NCBI GenBank assembly: GCA_021464245.1
Contig: JADCRB010000064.1
Span: 3,527,455 to 3,591,454, forward strand
Direction: 5' to 3'
From: Carallia brachiata
Lineage: Eukaryota > Streptophyta > Magnoliopsida > Malpighiales > Rhizophoraceae
Length of the DNA stretch: 64,000 nt
The notes under the pieces are model-generated. The model worked only from the letters and a program-made list of their open reading frames with translations. It had not been told where the DNA came from and made no database searches. Below, in pieces: positions 1 through 8,927 of the stretch (position 1 is its first letter; each line of letters begins with the position of its first letter). A program made the position numbers and the translations under genes.

Positions 1-202
1 AGCTTCCATAGCTCGTTTGGGCGCCTCCCTTGCGAGCTTAACGGCCAAAAAATCCTGATTTGGACCTTTGGGCCGGTTACCGCCTTTTTGGCTTACACAA
101 GACGATGGTGGAAAAGTGCATCGCAGCAGGAACAGTGGCCGCCGATGAATGCAAGCCGATGAGGGGAAGATACTGGAGAATCACTGATGATCTGCGAAAC
201 AT
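1..202 (-). pseudogene. Zinc-finger copy, type II, cut by window edge
   Basis: The 5' part of a minus copy. The CAT at 200-202 is the MFRR start context. The segment for FLAAKLA-like residues lies near the left edge, and the finger-coding part would lie beyond position 1. It faces the plus copy across the CT-rich spacer at 203-361. Confidence 0.7.
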
Positions 203-361
203 ATTTTGTGAAACCCCCTCCCTCTCTCACACACATTCTGAGCTCTCTTTTTCTTTTTTCTCTCCCTCTCTCACTCCCCAAGGCCTCAGAAACCAATAGC
301 ATTCTCAACTTCTCTCTCGTTTGTCTCTCCCCCTCACTCTCCAACACCTCATTCTCACAAA

Positions 362-765
362 AAAAGTTTCGCAGATCATCAGTGATTCTCCGGTGTCTTT
401 CCCTCATCGGCGTGCATTCACCGGCCGCCATTGTTCATGCTGCGATGCACTATTCCACCATTGTCTTGCGTAAGCCGAAAAAGACCAGTAACCGGTCCAA
501 ATCAGGATTTTTTTGGCCGCTAAGCTCGCAACGGAGCCACCCAAACTAGCTATAGAAGCTGACCGCGCAGCCAGGAGCAAGAGCAAGAAGGTTTGCATTT
601 ACTGTGAGAGGCTCTTTGATGAGAAAGTGGAGGCACATGATTGCAAGGTGGATAACGAGCTACTGATGACAGTGCCAAACTGAGGCATTAATGAAGATTC
701 ATGCCAAGAAACGCTGGGTATGCTCTATTTTTTTTTTCCTTATTTTTCTGTCGGTGAACAGGAAC
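362..765 (+). pseudogene. Zinc-finger copy, type II plus (unit 1)
   Basis: The MFRR start codon is lost (AAAAAAAGTTTCGC instead of ATATGTTTCGC); the first available Met is MHYSTIVLRKPKKTSN at 445. A small deletion after CCGGTCCAAATCAGG shifts the frame before the fingers. The first finger (CIYCERLFDEKVEAHDC) is still visible in another frame. The second is removed by a ~30-45 bp deletion that leaves ACAGTGCCAAACTGA. Confidence 0.75.
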
Positions 766-840
766 AGGGACAACCCACAAAACCTACCACACAAAAAGGT
801 CTAAAAAAACAAAAATAAAGAAAAAAGAATAGGGACGTAC

Positions 841-1227
841 CCAGCATTGCGCCATATGAAGCTTCATTATTGTGTCTGTGCTGACGCAATTGCCACATTT
901 GGGGCATGACACGGTCATCAGCAGCTCGTAATCCACCTCACAATCGTGTGCCTCCATTTTCTCGTCAAAAAGCTTCCCACAGTAAATGCAAACCATCTTA
1001 CTCTTGTACCTGGCTGCGCGGTCAGCTTCTATAGCTCGTTTGGGTGCCTCCCTTGCGAGTTTAGCGGCCAAAAAATCCTGATTTGGACCTTTGGGCCGGT
1101 TACTGGCCTTTTTCGGCTTACGCAAGACGATGGTGGAAAAGTGCATCGCAGCAGGAACAACGGCGGCCGGTGAATGCAGGCCGATGAGGGGAAGATACCG
1201 GAGAAACACTGATGATCTGCGAAACAT
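841..1227 (-). CDS. C2HC zinc-finger protein, type I copy, open exon (unit 1)
   Basis: Uninterrupted 129-codon exon beginning MFRRSSVF; the frame is open for a further 15 codons upstream and, read through the intron, down to 784. An alternative start, MHFSTIVLRKPKKASN at 1146, begins the segment best conserved among copies. Two C2HC-like knuckles are visible: CIYC...EAHDC (C-x2-C-x10-H-x-C) and CPKC...LHMAQC (C-x2-C-x12-H-x3-C), preceded by a Lys/Arg-rich stretch. The exon ends TGG followed by GTACGT. This donor position and phase match the two-exon copy at 28.5-29.1 kb, so the full protein would need a second exon, which the array lacks. Family not recognised; nucleic-acid binding is a guess from the fingers and basic residues. 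Expression uncertain. Confidence 0.55.
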
Positions 1228-1392
1228 ATTTTGTGAGAATGAGGCGTTGGAGAGTGAGAGAGGGAGAGACAAAAGGGAGAGAAGTTGAGAATGCTATTGG
1301 TTTCTGAGGCCTTGGGGAGTGAGAGAGGGAGAGAAAAAAAGAAAAAGAGAGCTGAGAATGTGTGTAAGAGAAGGCGGGAGGTCTTCTCAAAG
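1228..1392. promoter_or_regulatory. GA/CT-rich head-to-head spacer (bidirectional leader)
   Basis: About 165 bp of purine-rich sequence on the plus strand (GAGAGAGGGAGAGA repeated) separates the starts of two divergent copies. It matches the 5' leader of the dispersed gene at 29.06-29.21 kb. So the minus copy keeps its own leader and the plus copy borrows it in reverse. Equivalent spacers lie near 203-361, 2258-2423, 3282-3446, 4320-4485, 5334-5497, 6365-6530, 7401-7566 and 8434-8598. Promoter activity is inferred only; no clear TATA box was seen. Confidence 0.5.
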
Positions 1393-1885
1393 TATGTTTC
1401 GCAGATCATCAGTGATTCTTCGGTATCTTCCCCTCATCGGCGTGCATTCACCGGCTGCCACTGTTCCTGCTGCGATACACTTTTTCACCATCGTCTTGCG
1501 TAAGCCGAAAAGGGCTAGCAACCGGCCCAAAGGTCCAAATTAGGATTTTTTTTGCCGCTAAGCTCGCAAGGGAGGCACCGAAGCGAGCTATGGAAGCTGA
1601 CCGCGCAGCCAGGAGCAAGAGCAAGAAGTTTGCATTTACTCTGGGAAGCTTTTTGACGAAAAAGTGGAGGCACACGATTGCGAGGTGCATTACGAGCTGC
1701 TGATGACAGTGTCATGCCCCAAGTGTGGCAATTGCTTCAGTACAGACGCAATAATGAACCTTCATATGACGAAATACTGGGTACGCCCCTATTTTTTTTT
1801 TTCTTTAGTTTTGTTTTTTTATACCTTTTTGTGTGGTAGGCCGTATAGGTTGTGCATGTTCCTGTTCACCGACAGAGAAAGATAA
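1393..1885 (+). pseudogene. Zinc-finger copy, type I plus (unit 1)
   Basis: Starts ATG (MFRR) at 1394 immediately after the GA-rich spacer, with no leader of its own. A 1-3 base loss in AAGAAGTTTGCATTTACTCTGGG shifts the frame and turns the second Cys codon of finger one into TCT. The second finger (CPKCGNCFSTDAIMNLH) remains readable in a different frame from 1664. Confidence 0.75.
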
Positions 1886-1930
1886 AAAAAAAAATAGAGC
1901 ATACTCAACATTTCTTGGTGTGAATCTTCA

Positions 1931-2257
1931 TTAATGCCTCAGTTTGACACTGTCATCAGCAGCTCGTAATCCACCTCGCAATCGTGTGCACTTTCTCGTC
2001 AAAAAGCTTCCCAGAGTAAATGCAAACCTTCTTGCTCTTGTCCCTTGCTGCGCGGTCAGCTTCCATAGCTCGTTTGGGCGCCCTTGCGAGCTTAACGGCC
2101 AAAAAATCCTGATTTGGACCTTTGGGCCGGTTACCGCCTTTTTTGGCTTACACAAGACGATGGTGGAAAAGTGCATCGCAGCAGGAACAGTGGCCGCCGA
2201 TGAATGCAAGCCGATGAGGGGAAGATACTGGAGAATCACTGATGATCTGCGAAACAT
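1931..2257 (-). pseudogene. Zinc-finger copy, type II minus (unit 2)
   Basis: The frame is open from MFRRSSVILQYLPLIGLH but shifts where PKVQIRIFWPLSS replaces PKGPNQDFLAAK. Compared with sister copies it also has small losses in the GGCGCCCTTGCG and CGTGTGCACTTTCTCG segments. Finger two is deleted, as in all type II copies. Confidence 0.72.
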
Positions 2258-2423
2258 ATTTTGTGAAACCCCCTCCCTCTCTCACACACATTCTCAGCTC
2301 TCTTTTTCTTTTTTCTCTCCCTCTCTCACTCCCCAAGGCCTCAGAAACCAATAGCATTCTCAACTTCTCTCTCGTTTGTCTCTCCCCCTCACTCTCCAAC
2401 ACCTCATTCTCACAAAAAAAGTT

Positions 2424-2760
2424 TCGCAGATCATCAGTGATTCTCCGGTGTCTTTCCCTCATCGGCGTGCATTCACCGGCCGCCATTGTTCATGCTGCGA
2501 TGCACTATTCCACCATTGTCTTGCGTAAGCCGAAAAAGACCAGTAACCGGTCCAAATCAGGATTTTTTGGCCGCTAAGCTCGCAACGGAGGCACCCAAAC
2601 TAGCTATAGAAGCTGACCGCGCAGCCAGGAGCAAGAGCAAGAAGGTTTGCATTTACTGTGAGAGGCTCTTTGATGAGAAAGTGGAGGCACATGATTGCAA
2701 GGTGGATAACGAGCTACTGATGACAGTGCCAAACTGAGGCATTAATGAAGATTCATGCCA
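2424..2760 (+). pseudogene. Zinc-finger copy, type II plus (unit 2)
   Basis: Same lesions as the unit 1 plus type II copy: no MFRR ATG, the CCGGTCCAAATCAGG frameshift, and deletion of finger two ending in VDNELLMTVPN then stop. The downstream frame from 2486 still encodes a complete first finger. Confidence 0.72.
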
Positions 2761-2894
2761 AGAAACGCTGGGTATGCTCTATTTTTTTTTTCCTTATTTT
2801 TCTGTCGGTGAACAGGAACAGGGACAACCCACAAAACCTACCACACAAAAAGGTCTAAAAAAACAAAAATAAAGAAAAAAGAATAGGGACGTAC

Positions 2895-3281
2895 CCAGCA
2901 TTGCGCCATATGAAGCTTCATTATTGTGTCTGTGCTGACGCAATTGCCACATTTGGGGCATGACACGGTCATCAGCAGCTCGTAATCCACCTCACAATCG
3001 TGTGCCTCCATTTTCTCGTCAAAAAGCTTCCCACAGTAAATGCAAACCATCTTACTCTTGTACCTGGCTGCGCGGTCAGCTTCTATAGCTCGTTTGGGTG
3101 CCTCCCTTGCGAGTTTAGCGGCCAAAAAATCCTGATTTGGACCTTTGGGCCGGTTACTGGCCTTTTTCGGCTTACGCAAGACGATGGTGGAAAAGTGCAT
3201 CGCAGCAGGAACAACGGCGGCCGGTGAATGCAGGCCGATGAGGGGAAGATACCGGAGAAACACTGATGATCTGCGAAACAT
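2895..3281 (-). CDS. C2HC zinc-finger protein, type I copy, open exon (unit 2)
   Basis: Same structure as the copy at 841-1227, 2054 bp downstream, and with the same protein sequence: 129 codons from MFRR, both finger motifs complete, donor GTACGT after the final Trp codon. It is flanked tail-to-tail by a type II plus copy and head-to-head, across the GA-rich spacer at 3282-3446, by a type I plus copy. Near identity to unit 1 indicates recent copying rather than long independent maintenance. It also lacks a second exon, so a transcript would read into the intron-derived T-rich tail. Confidence 0.5.
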
Positions 3282-3446
3282 ATTTTGTGAGAATGAGGCG
3301 TTGGAGAGTGAGAGAGGGAGAGACAAAAGGGAGAGAAGTTGAGAATGCTATTGGTTTCTGAGGCCTTGGGGAGTGAGAGAGGGAGAGAAAAAAGAAAAAG
3401 AGAGCTGAGAATGTGTGTAAGAGAAGGCGGGAGGTCTTCTCAAAGT

Positions 3447-3938
3447 ATGTTTCGCAGATCATCAGTGATTCTTCGGTATCTTCCCCTCATCGGCGTGCAT
3501 TCACCGGCTGCCACTGTTCCTGCTGCGATACACTTTTTCACCATCGTCTTGCGTAAGCCGAAAAGGGCTAGCAACCGGCCCAAAGGTCCAAATTAGGATT
3601 TTTTTTGCCGCTAAGCTCGCAAGGGAGGCACCGAAGCGAGCTATGGAAGCTGACCGCGCAGCCAGGAGCAAGAGCAAGAAGTTTGCATTTACTCTGGGAA
3701 GCTTTTTGACGAAAAAGTGGAGGCACACGATTGCGAGGTGCATTACGAGCTGCTGATGACAGTGTCATGCCCCAAGTGTGGCAATTGCTTCAGTACAGAC
3801 GCAATAATGAACCTTCATATGACGAAATACTGGGTACGCCCCTATTTTTTTTTTTCTTTAGTTTTGTTTTTTTATACCTTTTTGTGTGGTAGGCCGTATA
3901 GGTTGTGCATGTTCCTGTTCACCGACAGAGAAAGATAA
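3447..3938 (+). pseudogene. Zinc-finger copy, type I plus (unit 2)
   Basis: Carries the same frameshift and Cys-to-Ser change in finger one as the other type I plus copies. Finger two is readable from 3717. The T-rich tail continues to the tail-to-tail junction near 3950. Confidence 0.72.
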
Positions 3939-4010
3939 GGAAAAGAAAATAGAGCATACTCAACATTTCTTGGTGTGAATCTTCATTAATGCCTCAGTTT
4001 GACACTGTCA

Positions 4011-4319
4011 TCAGCAGCTCGTAATCCACCTCGCAATCGTGTGCCTCCACTTTCTCGTCAAAAAGCTTCCCAGAGTAAATGCAAACCTTCTTGCTCTTGT
4101 CCCTTGCTGCGCGGTCAGCTTCCATAGCTCGTTTGGGTGCCTCCCTTGCGAGCTTAACGGCCAAAAAATCCTGATTTGGACCTTTGGGCCGGTTACCGCC
4201 TTTTTTGGCTTACACAAGACGATGGTGGAAAAGTGCATCGCAGCAGGAACAGTGGCCGCCGATGAATGCAAGCCGATGAGGGGAAGATACTGGAGAATCA
4301 CTGATGATCTGCGAAACAT
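4011..4319 (-). pseudogene. Zinc-finger copy, type II minus (unit 3)
   Basis: MFRRSSVILQYLPLIGLH start. The frame then shifts at PKVQIRIFWPLSS, as in 1931-2257, but without that copy's extra small deletions. The finger region is read only out of frame. Confidence 0.72.
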
Positions 4320-4485
4320 ATTTTGTGAAACCCCCTCCCTCTCTCACACACATTCTCAGCTCTCTTTTTCTTTTTTCTCTCCCTCTCTCACTCCCCAAGG
4401 CCTCAGAAACCAATAGCATTCTCAACTTCTCTCTCGTTTGTCTCTCCCCCTCACTCTCCAACACCTCATTCTCACAAAAAAAGTT

Positions 4486-4822
4486 TCGCAGATCATCAGT
4501 GATTCTCCGGTGTCTTTCCCTCATCGGCGTGCATTCACCGGCCGCCATTGTTCATGCTGCGATGCACTTTCCACCATTGTCTTGCGTAAGCCGAAAAAGA
4601 CCAGTAACCGGCCAAAGGTCCAAAGGATTTTTTGGCCGCTAAGCTCGCAACGGAGGCACCCAAACGCTATAGAAGCTGACCGCGCAGCCAGGAGCAAGAG
4701 CAAGAAGGTTTGCATTTACTGTGAGAGGCTCTTTGATGAGAAAGTGGAGGCACATGATTGCAAGGTGGATAACGAGCTACTGATGACAGTGCCAAACTGA
4801 GGCATTAATGAAGATTCATGCC
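4486..4822 (+). pseudogene. Zinc-finger copy, type II plus (unit 3)
   Basis: Type II plus copy with private small deletions (GCACTTTCCACC, AAAGGTCCAAAGGATTTTTT, CCCAAACGCTATAG). The first finger CIYCERLFDEKVEAHDC can be read to the standard type II stop at TVPN. Confidence 0.72.
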
Positions 4823-4954
4823 AAGAAACGCTGGGTATGCTCTATTTTTTTTTTCCTTATTTTTCTTTGTCGGTGAACAGGAACAGGGACAACCCACAAA
4901 ACCTACCACACAAAAAGGTCTAAAAAACAAATAAAGAAAAAAATAGGGACGTAC

Positions 4955-5333
4955 CCAGCATTGCGCCATATGAAGCTTCATTATTGTGTCTGTGCTGACG
5001 CAATTGCCACATTTGGGGCATGACACGGTCATCAGCAGCTCGTAATCCACCTCACAATCGTGTGCCTCCATTTTTCGTCAAAAAGCTTCCCAGTAAATGC
5101 AAACCATCTTACTCTTGTACCTGGTGCGCGGTCAGCTTCTATAGCTCGTTTGGGTGCCTCCTTGCGAGTTTAGCGGCCAAAAAATCCTGATTTGGACCTT
5201 TGGGCCGGTTACTGGCCTTTTTCGGCTTACGCAAGACGATGGTGGAAAAGTGCATCGCAGCAGGAACAACGGCGGCCGGTGAATGCATGCCGATGAGGGG
5301 AAGATACCGGAGAAACACTGATGATCTGCGAAA
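4955..5333 (-). pseudogene. Zinc-finger copy, type I minus, broken (unit 3)
   Basis: The only type I minus copy that is not open. It has lost bases in several places, including the region of the MFRR start (GCGAAATATTTTG), the segment near GGTGCCTCCTTGCG, and finger one (CATTTTTCGTC and TTCCCAGTAAATGC). Finger two (CPKCGNCVSTDTIMKLH) is still readable, and the exon-end donor is present at 4951-4954. Confidence 0.72.
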
Positions 5334-5497
5334 TATTTTGTGAGAATGAGGCGTTGGAGAGTGAGAGAGGGAGAGACAAAAGGGAGAGAAGTTGAGAATG
5401 CTATTGGTTTCTGAGGCCTTGGGGAGTGAGAGAGGGAGAGAAAAAGAAAAAGAGAGCTGAGAATGTGTGTAAGAGAAGGCGGGAGGTCTTCTCAAAA

Positions 5498-5983
5498 TGT
5501 TTCGCAGATCATCAGTGATTCTTCGGTATCTTCCCCTCATCGGCGTGCATTCACCGGCTGCCACTGTTCCTGCTGCGATACACTTTTTCACCATCGTCTT
5601 GCGTAAGCCGAAAAGGGCTAGCAACCGGCCCAAAGGTCCAAATTAGGATTTTTTGGCCGCTAAGCTCGCAAGGGAGCACCGAAGCGAGCTATGGAAGCTG
5701 ACCGCGCAGCCAGGAGCAAGAGCAAGAAGTTTGCATTTACTCTGGGAAGCTTTTTGACGAAAAAGTGGAGGCAAACGATTGCGAGGTGCATTACGAGCTG
5801 CTGATCACAGTGTCATGCCCCAAGTGTGGCAATTGCTTCAGTACAGACGCAATAATGAACCTTCATATGACGAAATACTGGGTACGCCCCTATTTTTTTT
5901 TCTTTAGTTTTGTTTTTTTATACTTTTTGTGTGGTAGGTCGTATAGGTTGTGCAGGTTCCTGTTCACCGACAGAGAAAGATAA
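5498..5983 (+). pseudogene. Zinc-finger copy, type I plus (unit 3)
   Basis: Begins at the MFRR-type ATG just after the GA spacer. It carries the common type I plus frameshift in finger one plus a private loss in GGGAGCACCGAAGC. Finger two is readable from 5765. Confidence 0.7.
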
Positions 5984-6055
5984 GGAAAAGAAAATAGAGC
6001 ATACTCAACATTTCTTGGTGTGAATCTTCATTAATGCCTCAGTTTGACACTGTCA

Positions 6056-6364
6056 TCAGCAGCTCGTAATCCACCTCGCAATCGTGTGCCTCCACTTTCT
6101 CGTCAAAAAGCTTCCCAGAGTAAATGCAAACCTTCTTGCTCTTGTCCCTTGCTGCGCGGTCAGCTTCCATAGCTCGTTTGGGCGCCTCCCTTGCGAGCTT
6201 AACGGCCAAAAAATCCTGATTTGGACCTTTGGGCCGGTTACCGCCTTTTTTGGCTTACACAAGACGATGGTGGAAAAGTGCATCGCAGCAGGAACAGTGG
6301 CCGCCGATGAATGCAAGCCGATGAGGGGAAGATACTGGAGAATCACTGATGATCTGCGAAACAT
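6056..6364 (-). pseudogene. Zinc-finger copy, type II minus (unit 4)
   Basis: Same arrangement and same internal frame shift as 4011-4319, with one R for H difference next to PNELWKL. Finger two is deleted. Confidence 0.72.
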
Positions 6365-6530
6365 ATTTTGTGAAACCCCCTCCCTCTCTCACACACATTC
6401 TCAGCTCTCTTTTTCTTTTTTCTCTCCCTCTCTCTCACTCCCCAAGGCCTCAGAAACCAATAGCATTCTCAACTTCTCTCTCGTTTGTCTCTCCCCCTCA
6501 CTCTCCAACACCACATTCTCACAAAAAAAG

Positions 6531-6870
6531 TTTCGCAGATCATCAGTGATTCTCCGGTATCTTTCCCTCATCGGCGTGCATTCACCGGCCGCCATTGTTC
6601 ATGCTGCGATGCACTTTTCCACCATTGTCTTGCGTAAGCCGAAAAAGACCAGTAACCGGCCCAAAGGTCCAAATCAGGATTTTTTGGCCGCTAAGCTCGC
6701 AACGGAGGCACCCAAACGAGCTATAGAAGCTGACCGCGCAGCCAGGAGCAAGAGCAAGAAGGTTTGCATTTACTGTGAGAGGCTCTTTGATGAGAAAGTG
6801 GAGGCACATGATTGCAAGGTGGATAACGAGCTACTGATGACAGTGCCAAACTGAGGCATTAATGAAGATT
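6531..6870 (+). pseudogene. Zinc-finger copy, type II plus, best preserved (unit 4)
   Basis: From the ATG at 6610 (MHFSTIVLRKPKKTSN) the frame is open through NRPKGPNQDFLAAK and the complete first finger to the type II stop. This copy therefore lacks the CCGGTCCAAATC deletion of units 1-2. It could encode an ~80-residue one-finger protein. Finger two is absent as in all type II copies. Confidence 0.65.
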
Positions 6871-7013
6871 CATGCCAAGAAACGCTGGGTATGCTCTATT
6901 TTTTTTTTCCTTATTTTTCTTTGTCGGTGAACAGGAACAGGGACAACCCACAAAACCTACCACACAAAAAGGTCTAAAAAAACAAATATAAAGAAAAAAG
7001 AATAGGGACGTAC

Positions 7014-7400
7014 CCAGCATTGCGCCATATGAAGCTTCATTATTGTGTCTGTGCTGTCGCAATTGCCACATTTGGGGCATGACACGGGCATCAGCAGCTC
7101 GTAATCCACCTCACAATCGTGTGCCTCCATTTTATCGTCAAAAAGCTTCCCACAGTAAATGCAAACCATCTTACTCTTGTACCTGGCTGCGCGGTCAGCT
7201 TTTATAGCTCGTTTGGGTGCCTCCCTTGCGAGTTTAGCGGCCAAAAAATCCTGATTTGGACCTTTGGGCCGGTTACTGGCCTTTTTCGGCTTACGCAAGA
7301 CGATGGTGGAAAAGTGCATCGCAGCATGAACAACGGCGGCCGGTGAATGCATGCCGATGAGGGGAAGATACCGGAGAAACACTGATGATCTGCGAAACAT
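7014..7400 (-). CDS. C2HC zinc-finger protein, type I copy, open exon (unit 4)
   Basis: Third type I minus copy with an intact frame (129 codons from MFRR). It differs from units 1 and 2 by substitutions such as K for E in APKRAIKAD, a D before the first-finger KMEAHDC, P for T in the MPVSC segment and D for V in CGNCDSTD. The Cys and His residues of both knuckles are kept. The changes are amino-acid replacements without frame loss, but with three open copies I cannot tell purifying selection from recent origin. It ends at the same donor position as its siblings and lacks exon 2. Confidence 0.5.
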
Positions 7401-7566
7401 ATTTTGTGAGAATGAGGCGTTGGAGAGTGAGAGAGGGAGAGACAAAAGGGAGAGAAGTTGAGAATGCTATTGGTTTCTGAGGCCTTGGGGAGTGAGAGAG
7501 GGAGAGAAAAAAGAAAAAGAGAGCTGAGAATGTGTGTAAGAGAGGGCGGGAGGTCTTCTCAAAATA

Positions 7567-8060
7567 TGTTTCGCAGATCATCAGTGATTCTTCGGTATCT
7601 TCCCCTCATCGGCGTGCATTCACCGGCTGCCACTGTTCCTGCTCCGATGCACTTTTTCACCATCGTCTTGCGTATGCCGAAAAAGGCTAGCAACCGGCCC
7701 AAAGGCCCAAATTAGGACTTTTTTGGCCGCTAAGCTCGCAAGGGAGGCACCGAAGCGAGCTATGGAAGCTGACCGCGCAGCCAGGAGCAAGAGCAAGAAG
7801 TTTGCATTTACTCTGGGAAGCTTTTTGACGAAAAAGTGGAGGCACACGATTGCGAGGTGCATTACGAGCTGCTGATGACAGTGTCATGCCCCAAGTGTGG
7901 CAATTGCTTCAGTACAGACGCAATAATGAACCTTCATATGACGAAATACTGGGTACGCCCCTATTTTTTTTTCTTTAGTTTTGTTTTTTTATACTTTTTG
8001 TGTGGTAGGCCGTATAGGTTGTGCATGTTCCTGTTCACCGACAGAAAAAGATAAGGAAAA
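7567..8060 (+). pseudogene. Zinc-finger copy, type I plus (unit 4)
   Basis: ATG (MFRR) directly after the GA spacer. Shared finger-one frameshift and Cys loss. Finger two is readable from 7836. Confidence 0.7.
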
Positions 8061-8109
8061 GAAAATAGAGCATACTCAACATTTCTTGGTGTGAATCTTC
8101 ATTAATGTC

Positions 8110-8418
8110 TCAGTTTGACACTGTCATCAGCAGCTCGTAATCCACCTCGCAATCGTGTGCCTCCACTTTCTCGTCAAAAAGCTTCCCAGAGTAAATGCAA
8201 ACCTTCTTGCTCTTGTCCCTTGCTGCGCGGTCAGCTTCCATAGCTCGTTTGGGTGCCTCCCTTGCGAGTTTAGCGGCCAAAAAATCCTGATTTGGACCTT
8301 TGGGCCGGTTACTGGCCTTTTTCAGCTTACGTAAGACAATGGTGGAAAAGTGTATCGCAGCAGGAACAACGGCGGTCGGTGAATGCACGCCGATGAGGGA
8401 AAGATACCGGAGAATCAC
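8110..8418 (-). pseudogene. Zinc-finger copy, type II minus (partial unit 5)
   Basis: The best preserved minus type II copy: open from MILRYLSLIGVHSPTAV through NRPKGPNQDFLAAK and finger one to the type II end. However, the second Cys of finger one is Ser (CIYSGKLF). Its leader belongs to an atypical GA-orientation spacer (8434-8598). Confidence 0.65.
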
Positions 8419-8598
8419 TGATGATCTGCGAAACTTTTTTTGTGAGAATGAGGTGTTGGAGAGTGAGGGGGAGAGACAAACGAGAGAGAAGTTGAGAATG
8501 CTATTGGTTTCTGAGGCCTTGGGGAGTGAGAGAGGGAGAGAAAAAAGAAAAAGAGAGCTGAGAATGTGTGTAAGAGAGGACTGGAGGTTTTCTCAAAA

Positions 8599-8909
8599 TA
8601 TGTTTTGCAGATCATCAGTGATTCTTCGTTATCTTCCCCTCATCGGCGTGCATTCACCGGCTGCCCTTGTTCCTGCTGCGATGCACTTTTTCACCATCGT
8701 CTTGCGTAAGCCGAAAAAGGCTAGCAACCGGCCCAAAGGTCCAAATTAGGATTTTTTTGGCCGCTAAGCTCGCAAGGGAGGCACCGAAGCGAGCTATGGA
8801 AGCTGACCGCGCAGCCAGGAGGAAGAGCAAGAAGTTTGCATTTACTTTGGGAAGCTTTTTGACGAAAAAGTGGAGGCACACAATTGCGAGGTGTATTACG
8901 AGCTGCTGA
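8599..8909 (+). pseudogene. Zinc-finger copy, type I plus, truncated at array end
   Basis: Last copy of the array. It runs from ATGTTTTGCAG after the spacer to the codons before LLMTV and stops abruptly at TACGAGCTGCTGAT, where unrelated sequence leading into the MORC-bearing duplicate begins. It carries the type I plus frameshift in finger one. Confidence 0.72.
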
Positions 8910-8927
8910 TTCATGTTAATTTAATTA

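Larger units (their letters stand above)
1..8909. repeat. Nested inverted/tandem array of zinc-finger exon copies
   Basis: About 18 copies of a ~0.5 kb segment (5' leader, one zinc-finger exon, start of its intron) alternate minus/plus throughout. The marker GGGCCGGTTA in equivalent minus copies recurs at about 70, 2124, 4186, 6231 and 8302, giving a period of 2045-2071 bp. Each period reads: type II minus, CT-rich spacer, type II plus, tail-to-tail junction, type I minus, GA-rich spacer, type I plus. Type II copies lack most of the second zinc finger. Type I copies keep it. The CT spacer is the reverse complement of the GA spacer, so the unit is a pair of inverted dimers themselves inverted and then tandemly amplified. 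Units 1 and 2 are nearly identical, which suggests recent amplification or gene conversion. The left end lies outside the window; the right end is at 8909. Confidence 0.93.

Noticed and set aside
60..549. Ser/Leu-rich ORFs on both strands over the spacers
   Set aside because: They translate CT/GA-rich leader DNA and recur in every spacer. No domain.
6084..6854. 256-codon ORF on the plus strand inside the array
   Set aside because: It runs antisense through a minus copy, across the CT spacer and then sense through a plus copy. It is a by-product of the palindrome, not a separate gene.
1..8909. CRISPR array or bacterial repeat system
   Set aside because: The repeat units are 2 kb, contain plant exon/intron sequence and alternate in orientation, and the window is plant nuclear DNA.
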